Assembly: GCA_030141605.1 (NCBI GenBank)
Contig: JAQGDQ010000158.1
Span: 186,001-250,000, forward strand
Direction of reading: 5' to 3'
DNA length: 64,000 nt
Source: Tubiluchus corallicola
Lineage: Eukaryota; Priapulida; Priapulimorpha; Priapulimorphida; Tubiluchidae
Below, one piece after another: positions 37,880 to 50,313 of the stretch. How positions within the stretch are numbered: position 1 is the first letter of the stretch; every line of letters starts with the position of its first letter. A model generated the notes under the pieces. It was not told the origin of the DNA and made no database searches. It worked only from the letters and a program-made list of their open reading frames with translations. The translations under genes were made by a program, and so were the position numbers.

Positions 37880-38916
37880 TAACAATCAAACTGATGGAAT
37901 AAAACAATGATGACAAAAATTAAACTGGTTAGTTACATAAGCAGTGATCTCGTGAATGCACACATGCTGTATAGAAAATATTATGCAGCCAATTTCCTGT
38001 ATTTAAACAGGATTTAAAGCAAACACTGCTAAATGAATGCATCGAATTATTATACAGTAGTAATGATAATTAATTCACAAAGTGATAGAATCATTAATAA
38101 CGATGATAAATAAACATATATATATATATATATATATTGCAATTGACGATAACAATAATACTATTACAGGTCTGCAGCACTTGTAAGTAATCACTTTCTA
38201 GACTTTCTAATAATAACAACAATAAGCTAGCTATATGCTAAGAATACTCTAAGTACTTAAGGCCACATTTAAGTCCTGAACAGTGACTCCATGATTTTCA
38301 AAACAACTGCATTACTGTTAGTAAAGGAAATCAAAATGTGTTAGTAGCACCTTAAATATTGAGCTAAATAATCGATTGACAAATTTATCATATTAAACAA
38401 TTAGTTATAATTTATCTTTAATTTTTTTTATACAAAATTATGTGAAAAATATATATGAAGCACACAGAGAACAAGATATGTGTAGAATAACCGGCGGTAT
38501 TCATTTCATATGTCTACTGGCTACTAGTTAAAAAAATTAAATTTAGAAAAAAATAGACTAAATAAAGTTGTAAAATATTGTGAAGTGAGACAAACTAACT
38601 GGCACTAGTTAGATAAATAAAAAACCCTGCTTCAAATTATTAAACTATTTGAAAGAAACAGTATAAATATGATCCGACCGGGATATCAGAATCCTAACAA
38701 ATACTTTTTATCACACAAGAAATTAATTAAGCAAAGCACTGGTAAACAAACAGCATTGCAGGTTAATATAGCAGCTAAATGCCAACAAAATGCATTTTCC
38801 ATGAGTTACAAAGGCCAAAATTTCTGTATGCAGAAATAGATAATTATGTGCATAGATACATGGGAAACAAAGCGCATGACAGATTACAGGAAAACAAGAA
38901 AAGGAATGATCAATAT

Positions 38917-41900
38917 TTACTGATTAGCAAAAATAGTTTGCTTCTCACGGAATGCTTGTTGTCTCTGTTTCTTCTCTTCTGCTTCCCGTTTTCGCTGCTC
39001 CTGCTCTTCCCGTATCTCAGCTTCAAATTTACCTGCCTGGCTTTGCTCGGAAATCTAATAAAGAAACATTAAGTTTGCTTAATCATGTAAACAACAAATA
39101 AACAATATCTGCTGATTACATTTTTAAATGTTTCTTTAATGTTTAAATAGATTCTAGAAGTTTAGATGTTTACTTTCTTGTACTTACTGTAAGGATATGA
39201 TAACCCAGACTTGCTCACACCTTTATTGGTTTTTTTAGTGCACAGACTCAGCAACAGTTCAAGTTATTAAGTAATTTCGTTTAACTGTATCCATTGCTAA
39301 CCAGTTATCTGTTAAGTGCTACCAAAAATAAAATATGACTTTCAACTTTCAAGACTCAGAACTCATGCTCAAAAAATTGAGAAACTTAAAATCGGCCATT
39401 AAGACCTCAAATTTACTGGTCATATGCTACATGTACATAGAAATTGTTCTGTTTTTCATATGACCGTTTACAGTCAATAAAAAGCTGCAGGCCAGGGCAA
39501 CATCTGGGACTATGCCAACTATCTGCCAGTTGATTTTGTTCATTTTGTCTTAATCAATATTTAGTTTGGCGATGAAAACTTTTGTGGCAACATTTGCCTG
39601 TCTGTATCTCCTCGATTATGTAACCACATTTAATGACAAGCTGGGATGCCACCAAGACCACTTAGCAAACATTTTTTTACTAGTTTCTTATTTGATGGCA
39701 ATGAGAGATCTAAGATTTTTCTAGGGTCTGAACAATCTCAGAATATCAGTTTTTAAGACACTGACTATCAGTTGCACTATTACTCACAACATGAAATGAA
39801 ACCTTGCAACAATCCATGCAGATTTATAATATTTCCAATAAGGAGCATTTATATGTTACTTTTTCTCAATTCCTACAGAGTCAAGGAGCGGCCTCATAAT
39901 TCTTCTGTGGGCTACTCTTGTAAAAATTCGAAGGGATGTATTACACTCACTTTTGCTTCAAAGAAATTTTTTGCACCACCAACTCCAACTTTCTCAACTT
40001 CTATTTCCACGAGGTTTGCTAGTTGGGAAAGACCACTGTCTGCAAGAAGCTCCCCTTCGGCTGCTTTACGGAAAATCAATAGAAACTGGAAAAAAATTCA
40101 ATTTTCAAAAAATCCATGCACATAAAACAAGATTCCAAAGCTACCGTCATTGGTGATAAATAAAAGTTTAGAATTGTTTTCAGAAATAAGTTTATTTTGC
40201 TGCAAAGACCAGCTTCAGAAGCCTCGTCTTTTCCACTAGTTTATATTTATATAACACTAATACTAAAATAAAATAATATAAAGAAAAACATTTTAGTCTA
40301 ATGTTTTAGTAGTAGTTTCATTACACGTGATAAGTTATTACATTACAGGTTAGCTACTTGCTCTAGCGGGTGTTACTACATGTTTTCCCAAGTGCATAGA
40401 TAATGACCTTTTTATTTAGCGACAAAGTATATGTCAAACTTTCTTGAAGGCTTAAATAAGCAACATCACAACACTACCAGTTCACTAAAAGTACTAACTT
40501 AAGCAAGGTCATATATCTTTTGGATGTCATGACCAAATAACACTACTGTCTTTTCGTCTATAACATAAAATGTTTGCTGGTCTCTCTGTCAAGCATAATA
40601 GCTTCACTTGTGAGAAAAACAAACTTAATACAGTATAATATGCTTATAATGCCGAGTTTAAAGGGACCGTCAAAATTTGCTCGCTATAACCGAGTCTCGT
40701 TATAGTCGAGGTCAATTGTCTGAGCACATGTGCTATATAGAAATGAAGACTTTAAAGCTGTCGCTTTGACGGAGTTGCTTTGATTGTAACGTCTGTTTGC
40801 TTTGACAGTTAAACGTATTTTGCATAGGTGTTGTAATCATTGAAATGCCTGCACAAGACCCAGGATGTCTGCGAGAGTGGATAACATGGCTGGCTTTTAT
40901 CTATATAGCTGTGCAGGCAAAGTGTAACTGTTGAGCATTTCAGCATTGGCCTACATCGCTTAGTAACTAAATCTACACTCGGGTTAACCAATGTGACTAT
41001 TAATGTAAGACTGCTGTATTTATTTAAAACAGTATTTTTTTAAAAATTAAACTTAGAAAACTCACAGTTTATTAAAAAAAACTCCGTTATAGTGCCTGCT
41101 TCACATTAATTTGCACCACTTTGTTCAAGGAGCTGTTAAGATTACTGTCGTCTGACAGTTTCCTAATTAGGGACGTTAACAATAACAATGCGGATCGATA
41201 ATTATCGAATATTGTATCGATGCGAAAAATTTGTTTTTTATCATCCTCGTATCGATATCATTCTAGGTATATCGTTATCATATCGATTTGGCTTATTTCG
41301 TTGCTTACCGCTTACCTTTATAAAATCGCTTCACTTTGCTTTTCAATTTACTTAGAAGAATTAAGCAAAACAGTGGATAAAAAGAGTTATTTAAAATTAT
41401 AAGCTTGTCAGATGCATGCAGTTGTACTTTTGCTTTGCAATAGCGGTTATCTTTATTCTGATTCTGAATCATACAGACTCACGGATGCTGAATACAGTGT
41501 ACCGTATTTTTGGTGTCATCGTCCCGGACATGTGTAATTGTGCAGCTCGCATAGATAAATCTTTGTATCATAGTAATCTATGTATCTATCGCAGCTTATT
41601 TATTTATGAATCATTATAACAATGGAGCAGAAAATTTTGTGGTAGTCACGTAATGATTACATAAATGGTTTAATTATTAGAGGTACTTTTTCTGTGGTTG
41701 CATAAATTTTCAGTATCATTTTTATTGCTCGAAATAATTTATCGTATCGTATCATCTAAAAAGTGGATTATCGTTATCGTATCGCCAAATTTGTATCATT
41801 TAACATCTTTATTCCTAACGTGTTGATAAACTGGTTGTTTTGTCTGTCTGAATCATTGTGCTGGCTTCATTGTGACTGTAGTGTGCAACAACAGGGTTTG

Positions 41901-43850
41901 TAAGTGCAGCTGTTGAGCTAACTCACCAGCATGTCTGCATGATTGTGCTGTACTTCATATACATAATATTGTTTTATAAGTACGATCAGTAAAGTAACTG
42001 CCATAGTGCGCCGAGATCTTTTTGCACTTGGCGAACGATGCCTATTTGCCCATTGTTTTAGAAGTCGTTCTCGTTATATGCAGGGTAAATACAATCATTG
42101 GGCCGGAAAATTACGTAATAAGCACGATCTTGTACTATCGGAGCTCGCTTCAAGCAAGGTATAAATATACTATTTAAGTCTAAGATTTGGCGGGACTTTG
42201 AAGTTTCCTTGTAATAACCTTGTTATATAACAGGCCTCGTCATAAGTGGATTATACTGTAATCTAAATCCACTTATTCCACACATTCGAGATTTCCGATA
42301 GCTACAAAGACTTTGCTGGCATTCATATTCTTTAGCTCTACCTCTCTAAAGCTGATTTTATCATCCTTGTCTTCATCAACCATTCTGATCATTTCTTTAA
42401 GAGCAAGGTGTGTTTGAGGTGCTCCAAGCTTCTCCATCATCCTTTTCAGTTCTTCAAAGCAGATGAACTTGTCACGATTGTCATCATAGCTGCAAGCAAT
42501 GTTATAATAAATACTGGGACAAGAAAAACTTCATGTGTACTATAACCTACCTTGTTCGATACAAAGAAACAATGATGTAATGAAGTTCTTGCTTCTTCAT
42601 TTAAAATCACTTTACATAAATTTTTGACACATTAACATTGCAATTCCTATCCATATCAGTTCAGAGTCTTAAAGGAAAACTGGACACAATCTTAAACTGA
42701 TGCTCAAATTAATCCACCCTACAAAATATTGAAAGGGAACATACTTTTTTTCAAGATGGCTTACATGAAAGAATTATTACCACAGAAAAGCAATTTCGTG
42801 TTTGCGCGATTAGTTCTTGCTACTTAGATGGGCACTAGCGATTACATGTCAGAAATGTTTTGTACAAAAAACAAGTGCTATACCTCTCACTTCGGAGGGA
42901 TTTAGTTGCAAGGTGGCATTCGAGAACTCATGCGCAAGCACAACTGAAAACTTCAATTTTAAAGGTAAAATTTGCAGAGTTTTTGTATTTCACACTGAAT
43001 GTTGTACAGCAGCAATGTACTTCAATTTTCACTTTTGCAACCACAAGTGAACACGCTTATGATATCTTTGGCAAGCGAAGTTTCTAAATGAAGTTTTGGC
43101 AACCTTAATTCCATTTTCATGAAATTTTGCTCAAGCACCCCATTTACTGGCAAATATCTAGTTTAAACTCGCTGAAAAAATCGACACACTCAAACTTGGC
43201 GAGAAATCATGTGTCAGTTTTATAAACTGTCTAATCTAAACCAAATGAACCATGCTTAATCTAAAGTTTGATGGATTCCTCTGCGAGATACCAAATGTTT
43301 GAAGGGCAGTGGTAGTTTTAGTATCACAAAATTGGAAGTTAAAGTTCAGAAATAATTGCAGTTTTTGTAATTTAATGCAACTATATTTGAATTTAATTTA
43401 TTTATTATTCCAAAACAAAAGCTATGATAAATTATTGCACATCTTAGAATTCAAATATTACAAGAACTAACTAAGATATGACAACAGATACTCTGTAATT
43501 AGCATCATAATGCCAGCTCCAAGCATGCATAGTAATAATAGTATAATCCTGTACCACTGAGTGGCCACTATGTTGCTCGTTGGAATTACTTATATAACTT
43601 AAAAATTGAAGTTTTCAATTTTGTCATTTAAAAAAGTAGCAACTAGGGCACTAAGGATTTGACTTTACGGGCCAAATGTTAAACAATCATACGTTTTAAA
43701 CATTGCCTCATATTCTTTGATCTGCTTTCGTGAAAATTCTTTGAACTCTGTATACACATTGCACACTTTACTTGTGGGATTTGACTCCTCTTCTCCCTCG
43801 TTAATTTTCTCCCGACGAGCTAGTTTAGAGGCTAGTTCATCAGTTGCCAT
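38917..43850 (-). CDS. EFHD2: Swiprosin / EF-hand domain-containing protein D (EFHD1/2-like), 192 aa, four exons
   Basis: Exons are 43850-43693, 42489-42342, 40085-39951 and 39054-38917, all GT-AG with phases 2, 0, 0. The N terminus MATDELASKLARR resembles the swiprosin start, though the usual long Ala/Ser-rich leader is absent. YTEFKEFSRKQIKEYEAMF leads into EF-hand 1 (residues 55-66, DDNRDKFICFEE) and EF-hand 2 (91-102, DEDKDDKISFRE). Ca-coordinating positions 1, 3, 5 and 12 are kept in both loops, but position 6 of loop 1 is Lys instead of Gly. FLLIFRKAAEGELL and GGAKNFFEAK are family signatures. Residues 148-192 form a charged coiled coil (FEAEIREEQEQRKRE). Swiprosins bind calcium and F-actin and act in the cytoskeleton and immune signalling; that is family knowledge. 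One gene probably corresponds to both vertebrate EFHD1 and EFHD2. Confidence 0.93.
40631..42258. mobile_element. Tigger/pogo-like DNA transposon remnant in swiprosin intron 2, about 1.63 kb
   Basis: It starts TA|CAGTATAATATGCTTATAA and ends TTATGACGAGG... CACTTATCC in reverse complement, with CAGTATAATCC as the outer end. TA flanks both ends, the target duplication expected for Tc1/mariner/pogo elements. CTCGCTATAACCGAGTCTCG just inside the left end resembles Tigger termini. I found no intact transposase. A (T)ATCGATA-rich insertion at about 41165-41820 appears nested inside. Confidence 0.6.
41165..41820. mobile_element. Probable nested insertion with ATCGATA-rich ends
   Basis: The left end TAGGGACGTTAACAATAAC is followed by repeated TATCGATA and TATCGTTATC motifs. 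The right end has TATCGTATCGTATC and, in reverse complement, TAGGAATAAAGATGTTAAATG. This resembles degraded hAT-type ends. The boundaries are approximate. Confidence 0.35.
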
Positions 43851-44229
43851 AGTCTAATCAAATAAAATCACAGTCAACAAAAAAATATAATGTAGCCAAA
43901 TGAATACTATAGACACGACGACCAATTTGGACAGGTACTTGTCAGGAAGAAACTTAAAGGAAGCACTAATGAACACCACCTTTGAAACAGGAAGTATTCA
44001 CTTTATGGATTTGCGCGACTGCACATATTCGCAGCTCATGCACAAAATTTACCCTGGAGCACGAAAGTAAATTACCTACGCCTTAACTATATAATTAATT
44101 TCGGTGGTATACCTTATAATTACTATTAGGGGTGAGCATCGAACGTTCAAGTTGGGCACGTTAGGAAAAAATAAGTATGCCACATGACGTCACTATGCTA
44201 CGTAAATCAGGGAAAAAAGGCAATGTTAA

Positions 44230-44690
44230 ATTATGACCCAAAAAACTTTCTGTACAAATCTACATCACTTAGCATTTCACTTACCTGCTGGAAAGACTTA
44301 TGTAATTACACCAATAATTTAAAATGTTTGTGCCACTTGGTAAAATGTCGCTAACTCACCCTTCAGACCGCGCCACTCCCTAGCCAAAAACATATTTTTA
44401 ATCTCATTGACAAGATACAGTAATTAAAATTTTACTTAATTAGCAACATGTATGCTACGAATGCTCTGATTATTTTTTCCAACTTTACTTAATGTTATCA
44501 AAACTTGTTTCAAATGACCTATCATTAAAATGGCAGGACGGTTATCGTGGGAGTTTCGACGTTTTATACAGCATAACGGCCAATGCAAGCCATGCATACG
44601 AAAAGCTGGTATGCAAGTGGTATAATATTTTGAGACGAATTTTTAAGCTTTATGTAAGTGGAGGGTTTTCTTGTGCTTCAATGGTAATAC
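44230..44690 (+). repeat. Interspersed repeat family A, copy 3
   Basis: Collinear with 6690-7310: CTTGGTAAAATGTCGCTAAC, ATATTTTTAATCTCATTGAC, GCTACGAATGCTCTGATTAT, AAACTTGTTTCAAATGAC, TTTTATACAGCATAACG and AGGGTTTTCTTGTGCTT. It has one copy of the 71-bp segment that is tripled in copy 1. Confidence 0.75.
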
Positions 44691-44696
44691 ACTTTG

Positions 44697-44930
44697 ATCG
44701 CAATGTGGTGTGGTGGGTGTAGCATGGGTTGTTGTTGTGGCGGATGGTACTCGTGGCATAGTGTGCTGTGCATGGATGGTGTTGTGAGATGGCATGGTAT
44801 GATGGATGTGATATGGTGTGATTGTGTAGCATTTTGTGAGTTGATAGTGCAAGTAGCATTGTGTGGCATGATGTAGGTGGCTTGGTGTGGTGGGTGATGT
44901 TGTGTGGTGCATATAGTGTGAGTTGTCACG
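44697..44930. repeat. Degenerate TGG/TGTGG-rich simple sequence
   Basis: GTGGTGTGGTGGGTGTAGCA and similar strings repeat irregularly. Overlapping short open frames on both strands (His/Thr-rich on the minus strand) are artefacts. Confidence 0.7.
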
Positions 44931-45076
44931 GTTGGCTTATGTATGCAAGACATTAATTTCGATTGTACGGGGCCTAATATAATTATAATAGGCAAGTTTG
45001 AAGGTGAATACCACATAACTCTTAAAACAGATGGACAGCACAGCCACTAGTGTAGGATCCATGCAAATGTCTAATA

Positions 45077-45345
45077 CACCTCATAGATGAGACAGAAAGA
45101 GCTTGATGACATGGTAGCTCATTGACGTCATCATTATGGTGACAGAGTCTATTGATTGGGTGCCATGTGTGTTTTTCTCTGAGAAGGAATGCGGCAGGTT
45201 GCAAGTTTGTCTCAACCCAAAGGATCTGAACAAGGGAATCATGAGGATCCATCCAATATGTACACCTTCACTTAAAGAAGTGAAGCATAAGTTCAAAAAA
45301 TATCTTTCACCAAGTTAGATGCCCGCCATTGATACCAGGCATTTT
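45077..45345 (+). pseudogene. Decayed Gypsy-type retrotransposon reverse-transcriptase fragment
   Basis: One frame reads QKELDDMVAH then a stop. The next frame carries WVPCVFFSEK and VCLNPKDLNKGI, the fragment that introduces the reverse-transcriptase core in Gypsy/Ty3 Pol. A further frameshift follows before the LDAR-like segment. Stops and frameshifts make it non-functional. Only a small part of Pol is present; no LTRs, integrase or protease were seen. It ends where the minisatellite at 45363 begins. Confidence 0.7.
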
Positions 45346-45362
45346 TAGTAGTCAGGATACAC

Positions 45363-45597
45363 TGTGTTCACAGTCTGTCCTCACTGTCCTCACAGCCAGT
45401 CCTTACAGTCCCCACTGACCTTACTGCCCTCATTGCCCTCACAGTCCTCACTGTCCCCGCACTCTGTCCTCACAGCCCCCACTATCCTCATAGTCTGTCC
45501 TCATATGCTGTCTGTCATCACAGTTCTCACTGTCCTCTTAGTCTGTCCTCACCGTCCACACTGCCCTCAGTGTCCTCACAGTCCCCACTGTCCTTAG
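45363..45597 (+). repeat. Degenerate minisatellite, unit near CCTCACTGT / CCTCACAGT
   Basis: About 235 bases of C/T-rich units of 9-12 bases (TGTCCTCACAG, TGTCCCCACTG), strongly strand-asymmetric. The 77-codon open frame across it is Cys/Pro/His-rich repeat artefact. Confidence 0.85.
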
Positions 45598-47151
45598 TGA
45601 AGAAACACCATTCCCCAATTCGCAAAAAAAAATTGATTGATCAAAAACACACTCACAATGGTTCCCAAGAACAGGATTAAACAGTACCGTACTACAAGAG
45701 AAATGGCAGCTATGAGCATGTTACAGAGGCTAACGTTAATGTAATATGTACTATATTTCCTAAAATGAATGCAAAAGTGTGCTGACAAATCATTATTATT
45801 TGCTGCACTATATTGCACTTTTTCCTTTTATTAATAGAAGACGCTAATAACAGATTAGGCCAGATATTGCCGATGCTGAATTTCGAATTAGATCGAGTTA
45901 CTGTGTTCGAGTTCAATTTGCAAGTCAGTATTTTGATAGGGGTTAGATTTACAACATCAAAGTATTACAGAACTACATATTATGATACCTTTACTACAGA
46001 TATCTAGGTCTCGCCAGTGTTTATAATCACATATGTGATATCTCTTAAGTTCATATGTGTGCTACATTACTATGTTCCGAAATATATATTTTGATGTTCT
46101 AAAAAAATGACTGAATTTAAGCTCCTCGGTCACCATAATTCTTTGTAAAAGATGGGAAATGTCATGATACTACTATTAATTTTAATTAATTGTACACTAA
46201 CACAGTCATTGTTCGAAAAGCAGTTCCTGGGACTGTAGAATACTGCCGTTCATAGGTTCAATGATGCACAGATTTAGTCAATACGAAACTTAGTCTAGAT
46301 TTATGCTGATCTGGCTTTGACTTATGCTTGTCCGAAGCAATAATAACGATGTCCATAAACAAATTCACCCTGAAATTTCGGATTGCAGATTTCAGTTATA
46401 TTCAATATTCTCTTTTTGCTCTCGCCCATCATAAAATCGTGAATTTAGATCAAACTTTCCACAGTCTGACTCTTCTTTCGTGTATCGATTCATGCGAATA
46501 AAATTTAATCCGATTAATAGCTTTATTTTTTTGCTACGGTGTATTGGACTTTGAAAATCGGAGTGGCAGATGTTAGGACTTAGGCGATGTGATGCGTTAT
46601 TCCAAAGCATGTTGTTACTATATACCATGGTACTCTCTAGTTTTAGACTAACCAGGACGGAAACGTTCAGCCTCTCACCCTTTGGTCTCTGGGTAGAACT
46701 TTTCCACAGAGAGCCGTCAAAAGGCAACCATTCAGCTATTTCATAGAAACATGATTTAAACATCGCTGTTGTCTGTTGGCAGAGTTTTAAGTTTAGCACC
46801 ATTTTTTGGCATTAGCTTTACAGCATTTGTTTTTTTAACACAAATTATTAAAATGAAATTCTACATTTCCTATCTTGTACGACGTTGCTGTTTCTATTTT
46901 TAAGATTCGCAACATTTGCCTTTACACGCATTATTGCTAGCACTAGCAGGTTTGCCAATTATCGCGCGTTAGGCATGTGTCACGCGCATTTTAAGTCTTT
47001 CACAAGTCCTTCGCAAACACGCCAAATTTCAGTTCTCGCTCATTCTGCAACTTCACATGCAAATTTGCAACTCACCTGGCTTCCCTTAATATCAGTACCA
47101 ACCCAATTAATGCAATAAGTAGTACAGTAGGTGCCGTTTATTAGACACATG
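45598..47151. other. Intergenic stretch
   Basis: A 136-codon minus-strand open frame at 46392-46802 has no recognisable domain and no supporting splice sites. Nothing else was recognised. Confidence 0.4.
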
Positions 47152-47980
47152 TAGGGCCTCTGATATTCCGCGATCACGGAAAATGGACAGAATTCATGGA
47201 AATAGGCAACTAAAATGAAAATAGCTACTTAAATCGGAAATGGCCCGATTCGAAGTAAATTTAATGTGTACTAGAGATGAAATTACTTCATTTTTACTTT
47301 CCCGCAAATTCAAGTAGTTTTGCCAGGTTTTTGAAGGTCTTGCTAGAAGCTTTCCCTCGATATTTACTTTTAATGTAACTTGCACAACCACTAAGTCTCT
47401 TCTCCATTTGTTTTTGCATTTGCCATGAAAAATACGGAAATCCTTAGCTTGAGCTTTTAGCGATTAGAAAGCAAACACTTGCGTGAAAAGGTTTTGCACT
47501 TGCAAATAGCACATGGCCACAGCTTCGAAGTTCTATAATTATATTTATTTTTAAAACTCATTTGAATTTTATTGCTTTAACTAGTGAAGTCTATTTAGTT
47601 GTTTTAACATGGGCAATGAAGGTGGTGTGGTATGAAAGAAAACAAAACTATCTGTGCCAGTTGTGCGTGTTACAGCTGGGAAAATACTATACTATGTTAT
47701 ACTATAGTGGCGATGTAGAAGACGGGTTCCGTGCAAAATAAATGTTTAAAAATGCAAATAAACGTTGGTGTTCTTATGTACATGTAAAGCCATAAAAATA
47801 TCTGATATACTATATGCTTAATTCATATTAATTTTTTATTTACAATCTACCACATATAACATAATTTGGCCACAAATATTAACTGTAAGGGCATCCTAAC
47901 TTCAAATTTCTGTGAAGCGAAATTGACAATTCTTTGAAACGGAATGTGGTCAATTTTGAAACGGAAAATCGGAGGCCCTA
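47152..47980. mobile_element. hAT-like MITE, about 829 bp
   Basis: The left end TAGGGCCTCTGATATTCCG is matched on the right, in reverse complement, by TAGGGCCTCCGATTTTCCG. CACATG flanks both ends (47146-47151 and 47981-47986). No transposase is present. Confidence 0.7.
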
Positions 47981-47986
47981 CACATG

Positions 47987-49894
47987 GTTAATAGAATCAG
48001 TTGTTTAATTGATTCAAAAACATCTGGCACGGACCACTCCTATTCAAATATATATAAAAATGACACATTAACTCAATTTTTTGCTTTAGGTACATAAAAT
48101 AAGACACTTGTGTGTAATCAAAGAACTTTTACTACCTTTAACTCATTCTCTAATTTGCTTTTCTGCACTATACTATCTTGTAGAAACAATCTTGTTAAGT
48201 ACAGTTTTGTTTGAAAGCAGTTATGTTTATTGTGCACTAGCCAGCAGTATTGCTTTGAATCTGTCAAAGGCTTCGTCCACTGCAATTAACTTTGTTACCT
48301 AAGAATTTATGGAAGCTTCTCAGGTTAAACATGTAATCACGTGCCTAGCTGTTTGTTTTTTAAATGTTTGCTGCTTTTCGCAGAATGTTTAATCAGTTAA
48401 CTGTGCTGCTATGACAGTACTTTTTGCGATTCTATATGCGTAAACATCATGGAGCAACTAAGAGCATAGAGTTAATTTTGAAAAATACAGTAGAACGTAA
48501 GCATAAAAACCTAACATTTAAGCTCTTGCTTACTGAGTTGAAGAGTGGCGACTCGTACTTCTATACTGGTATTCGTCATCTAATAGTTTCAGTCTGTTAA
48601 TTGGGTCGAAACACATCCATCCCTAAGTGAGTCTATTAAGCTGCACCTACTGTACTACTCTCAATAATACACATCATCATCATCATCGATAATCATGAGT
48701 CTCATGATGTATTACTATACTAAAGGGTATTACAACTACTGAAAAGTAAGCACTTTGGGGTGCTGTTGAGTGTTGAGCTTTTTCCAAGAGTACAAAGAAT
48801 TATGTAATTATATATAAAGCATTTATGAACTGCAATAACAGCATAAGAAGACTTAGTAGTACCTAAAAATTCTCTTAATTTTTTGTAAATTTGATTTTCA
48901 TATCCAAAAAAGCAAAATTTGTCCAGCATAATTTTCCCCCTGGACCTTGCCATTGTTTAGAGGATGCTCTAGCTTTCTATGTTTTACACTCATTTTTGCA
49001 TCAAATTTTTGCCAAGTTTGTGTTAGGCCTACATGTATAGAAGTCCAATTTGTTTAAATTAACCTGAATTTTTATGTAATGCCTGCAAAAGTGCATTTAA
49101 AAAAAATGGACCCATATAAAAACAACCACCATCTTATTCGCCTGTGCCTATTTGCTCATTTTAGGCACATTCTGAACATTGGTTGCCCAAGTATGTGGAA
49201 ATGGTAGACTACCGAAAAATTTTTTAAGTTGGTTACTTCAGAATCTGAAAACTGTTTTCTCTATGGTTTCAAATAAAAACAAAAATTGGCATTAGTCAGT
49301 GTTTGCTAGGATGTCGGATAGTTGTAGTTTTTAAATTTTTTGACATCTGTGAGGAAAACGTCTTTAATTTTGTTGCTGGTGTATAACTCATTAAATTTTG
49401 AGCACTTTTTAATACATTACAGACAATTGCTGTTATGTTTGCCATTTTGCTTGAGCTGAAAAATTCTCTTCTTGTAAAGGGAAAAAAAGAGTCGTGTTTA
49501 GCTCTTCAAAAGTAATGCAGAGTTGTGTGACATGCAAATTTTTCATTGCATGGCATTTTTATATACTGGTATAAGCAGAAATTTTACAGATTGTTTTATA
49601 GTTACAACCAGGGTGTAACAAAGTAGCCAAGACCAAAAGTTAAAATTTTAATAAAATTGGTTGCCATTTGGTACCATGGCAGGCATTACCAATGAAAATG
49701 TCCATGAATTATGGTGTTAAAAACGCTAGGGCATTTTTACTGTTTGTTTTGTGATAGAAAGTAGATGTACCTGGTAAACATCTTTTATAAAGTCTACAAA
49801 CATAAGATGGCAGTAATTATTATCGTAAATAAAAACTAAATGTGCAAATATGTTGTGCTAGTAGGATGGTTAAGTTGTCATGGTGTATATCTGC
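47987..49894. other. Intergenic stretch upstream of TIM22
   Basis: AT-rich, with ATCATC repeats near 48670. No exon was recognised. Confidence 0.4.
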
Positions 49895-50030
49895 GCTGTA
49901 CACTATTGTACACTGTTACGCTGTACACTATTGTACACTGTTACGCTGTACACTATTGTACACTGTTACGCTGTACACTATTGTACACTGTTACGCTGTA
50001 CACTATTGTTCACTGTTACGCTGTACACTC
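49895..50030 (+). repeat. 25-bp tandem repeat, about 5.4 copies
   Basis: GCTGTACACTATTGTACACT followed by GTTAC repeats with period 25 from 49895, almost without change. Each unit has two TGTACA palindromes or near-palindromes. It ends about 285 bases before the TIM22 start codon. Confidence 0.95.
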
Positions 50031-50260
50031 AATGCTGAGGAGTCTTCAGTCTTGTTAGTAAATGACCATGGAGGAAACTACTTCTTCTTCTGATTCTATA
50101 AGCATACTTAGTGGTTTATGTTTTTAGTTTTTCTGTTGAGTCACAAATACGCAAATTACTCAGTTAATGAAACTAATCTATCATTTACAATTTAAGTATA
50201 AGTTTACATGTGTGGTGCAAATTGTAAAGTTCAATGATATACTTTTTAGGTTACTCTGCC

Positions 50261-50281
50261 ATGGATAATTCTAAAGATTAA
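50261..50281 (+). promoter_or_regulatory. Upstream open reading frame ahead of TIM22
   Basis: ATGGATAATTCTAAAGATTAA encodes six residues and stops 32 bases before the TIM22 ATG. Its context GCCATGG is near-optimal, while the TIM22 ATG has C at -3. If present in the mRNA it should reduce initiation at TIM22 or require reinitiation. A possible splice acceptor (TTTTTAG) lies just upstream at about 50249. Confidence 0.45.
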
Positions 50282-50313
50282 TTATCTCTGAGTCAAACTT
50301 TTTGGAACTTCCA

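Larger units (their letters stand above)
43851..45076. other. Intergenic stretch upstream of swiprosin
   Basis: Presumed swiprosin promoter region, with no TATA box recognised. It contains family A copy 3 and a TGG-rich degenerate repeat. Confidence 0.4.

Noticed and set aside
39772-40156. Plus-strand frames of 67-117 codons
   Set aside because: Shadows of swiprosin exon 3 on the opposite strand.
46392-46802. 136-codon minus-strand frame as a gene
   Set aside because: No recognisable domain, no splice support and composition like surrounding DNA. Noted as possible but not supported.
50302-50313. Upstream in-frame TTG as TIM22 start
   Set aside because: Animal genes do not normally start at TTG in such a context; the ATG at 50314 is four codons further on.
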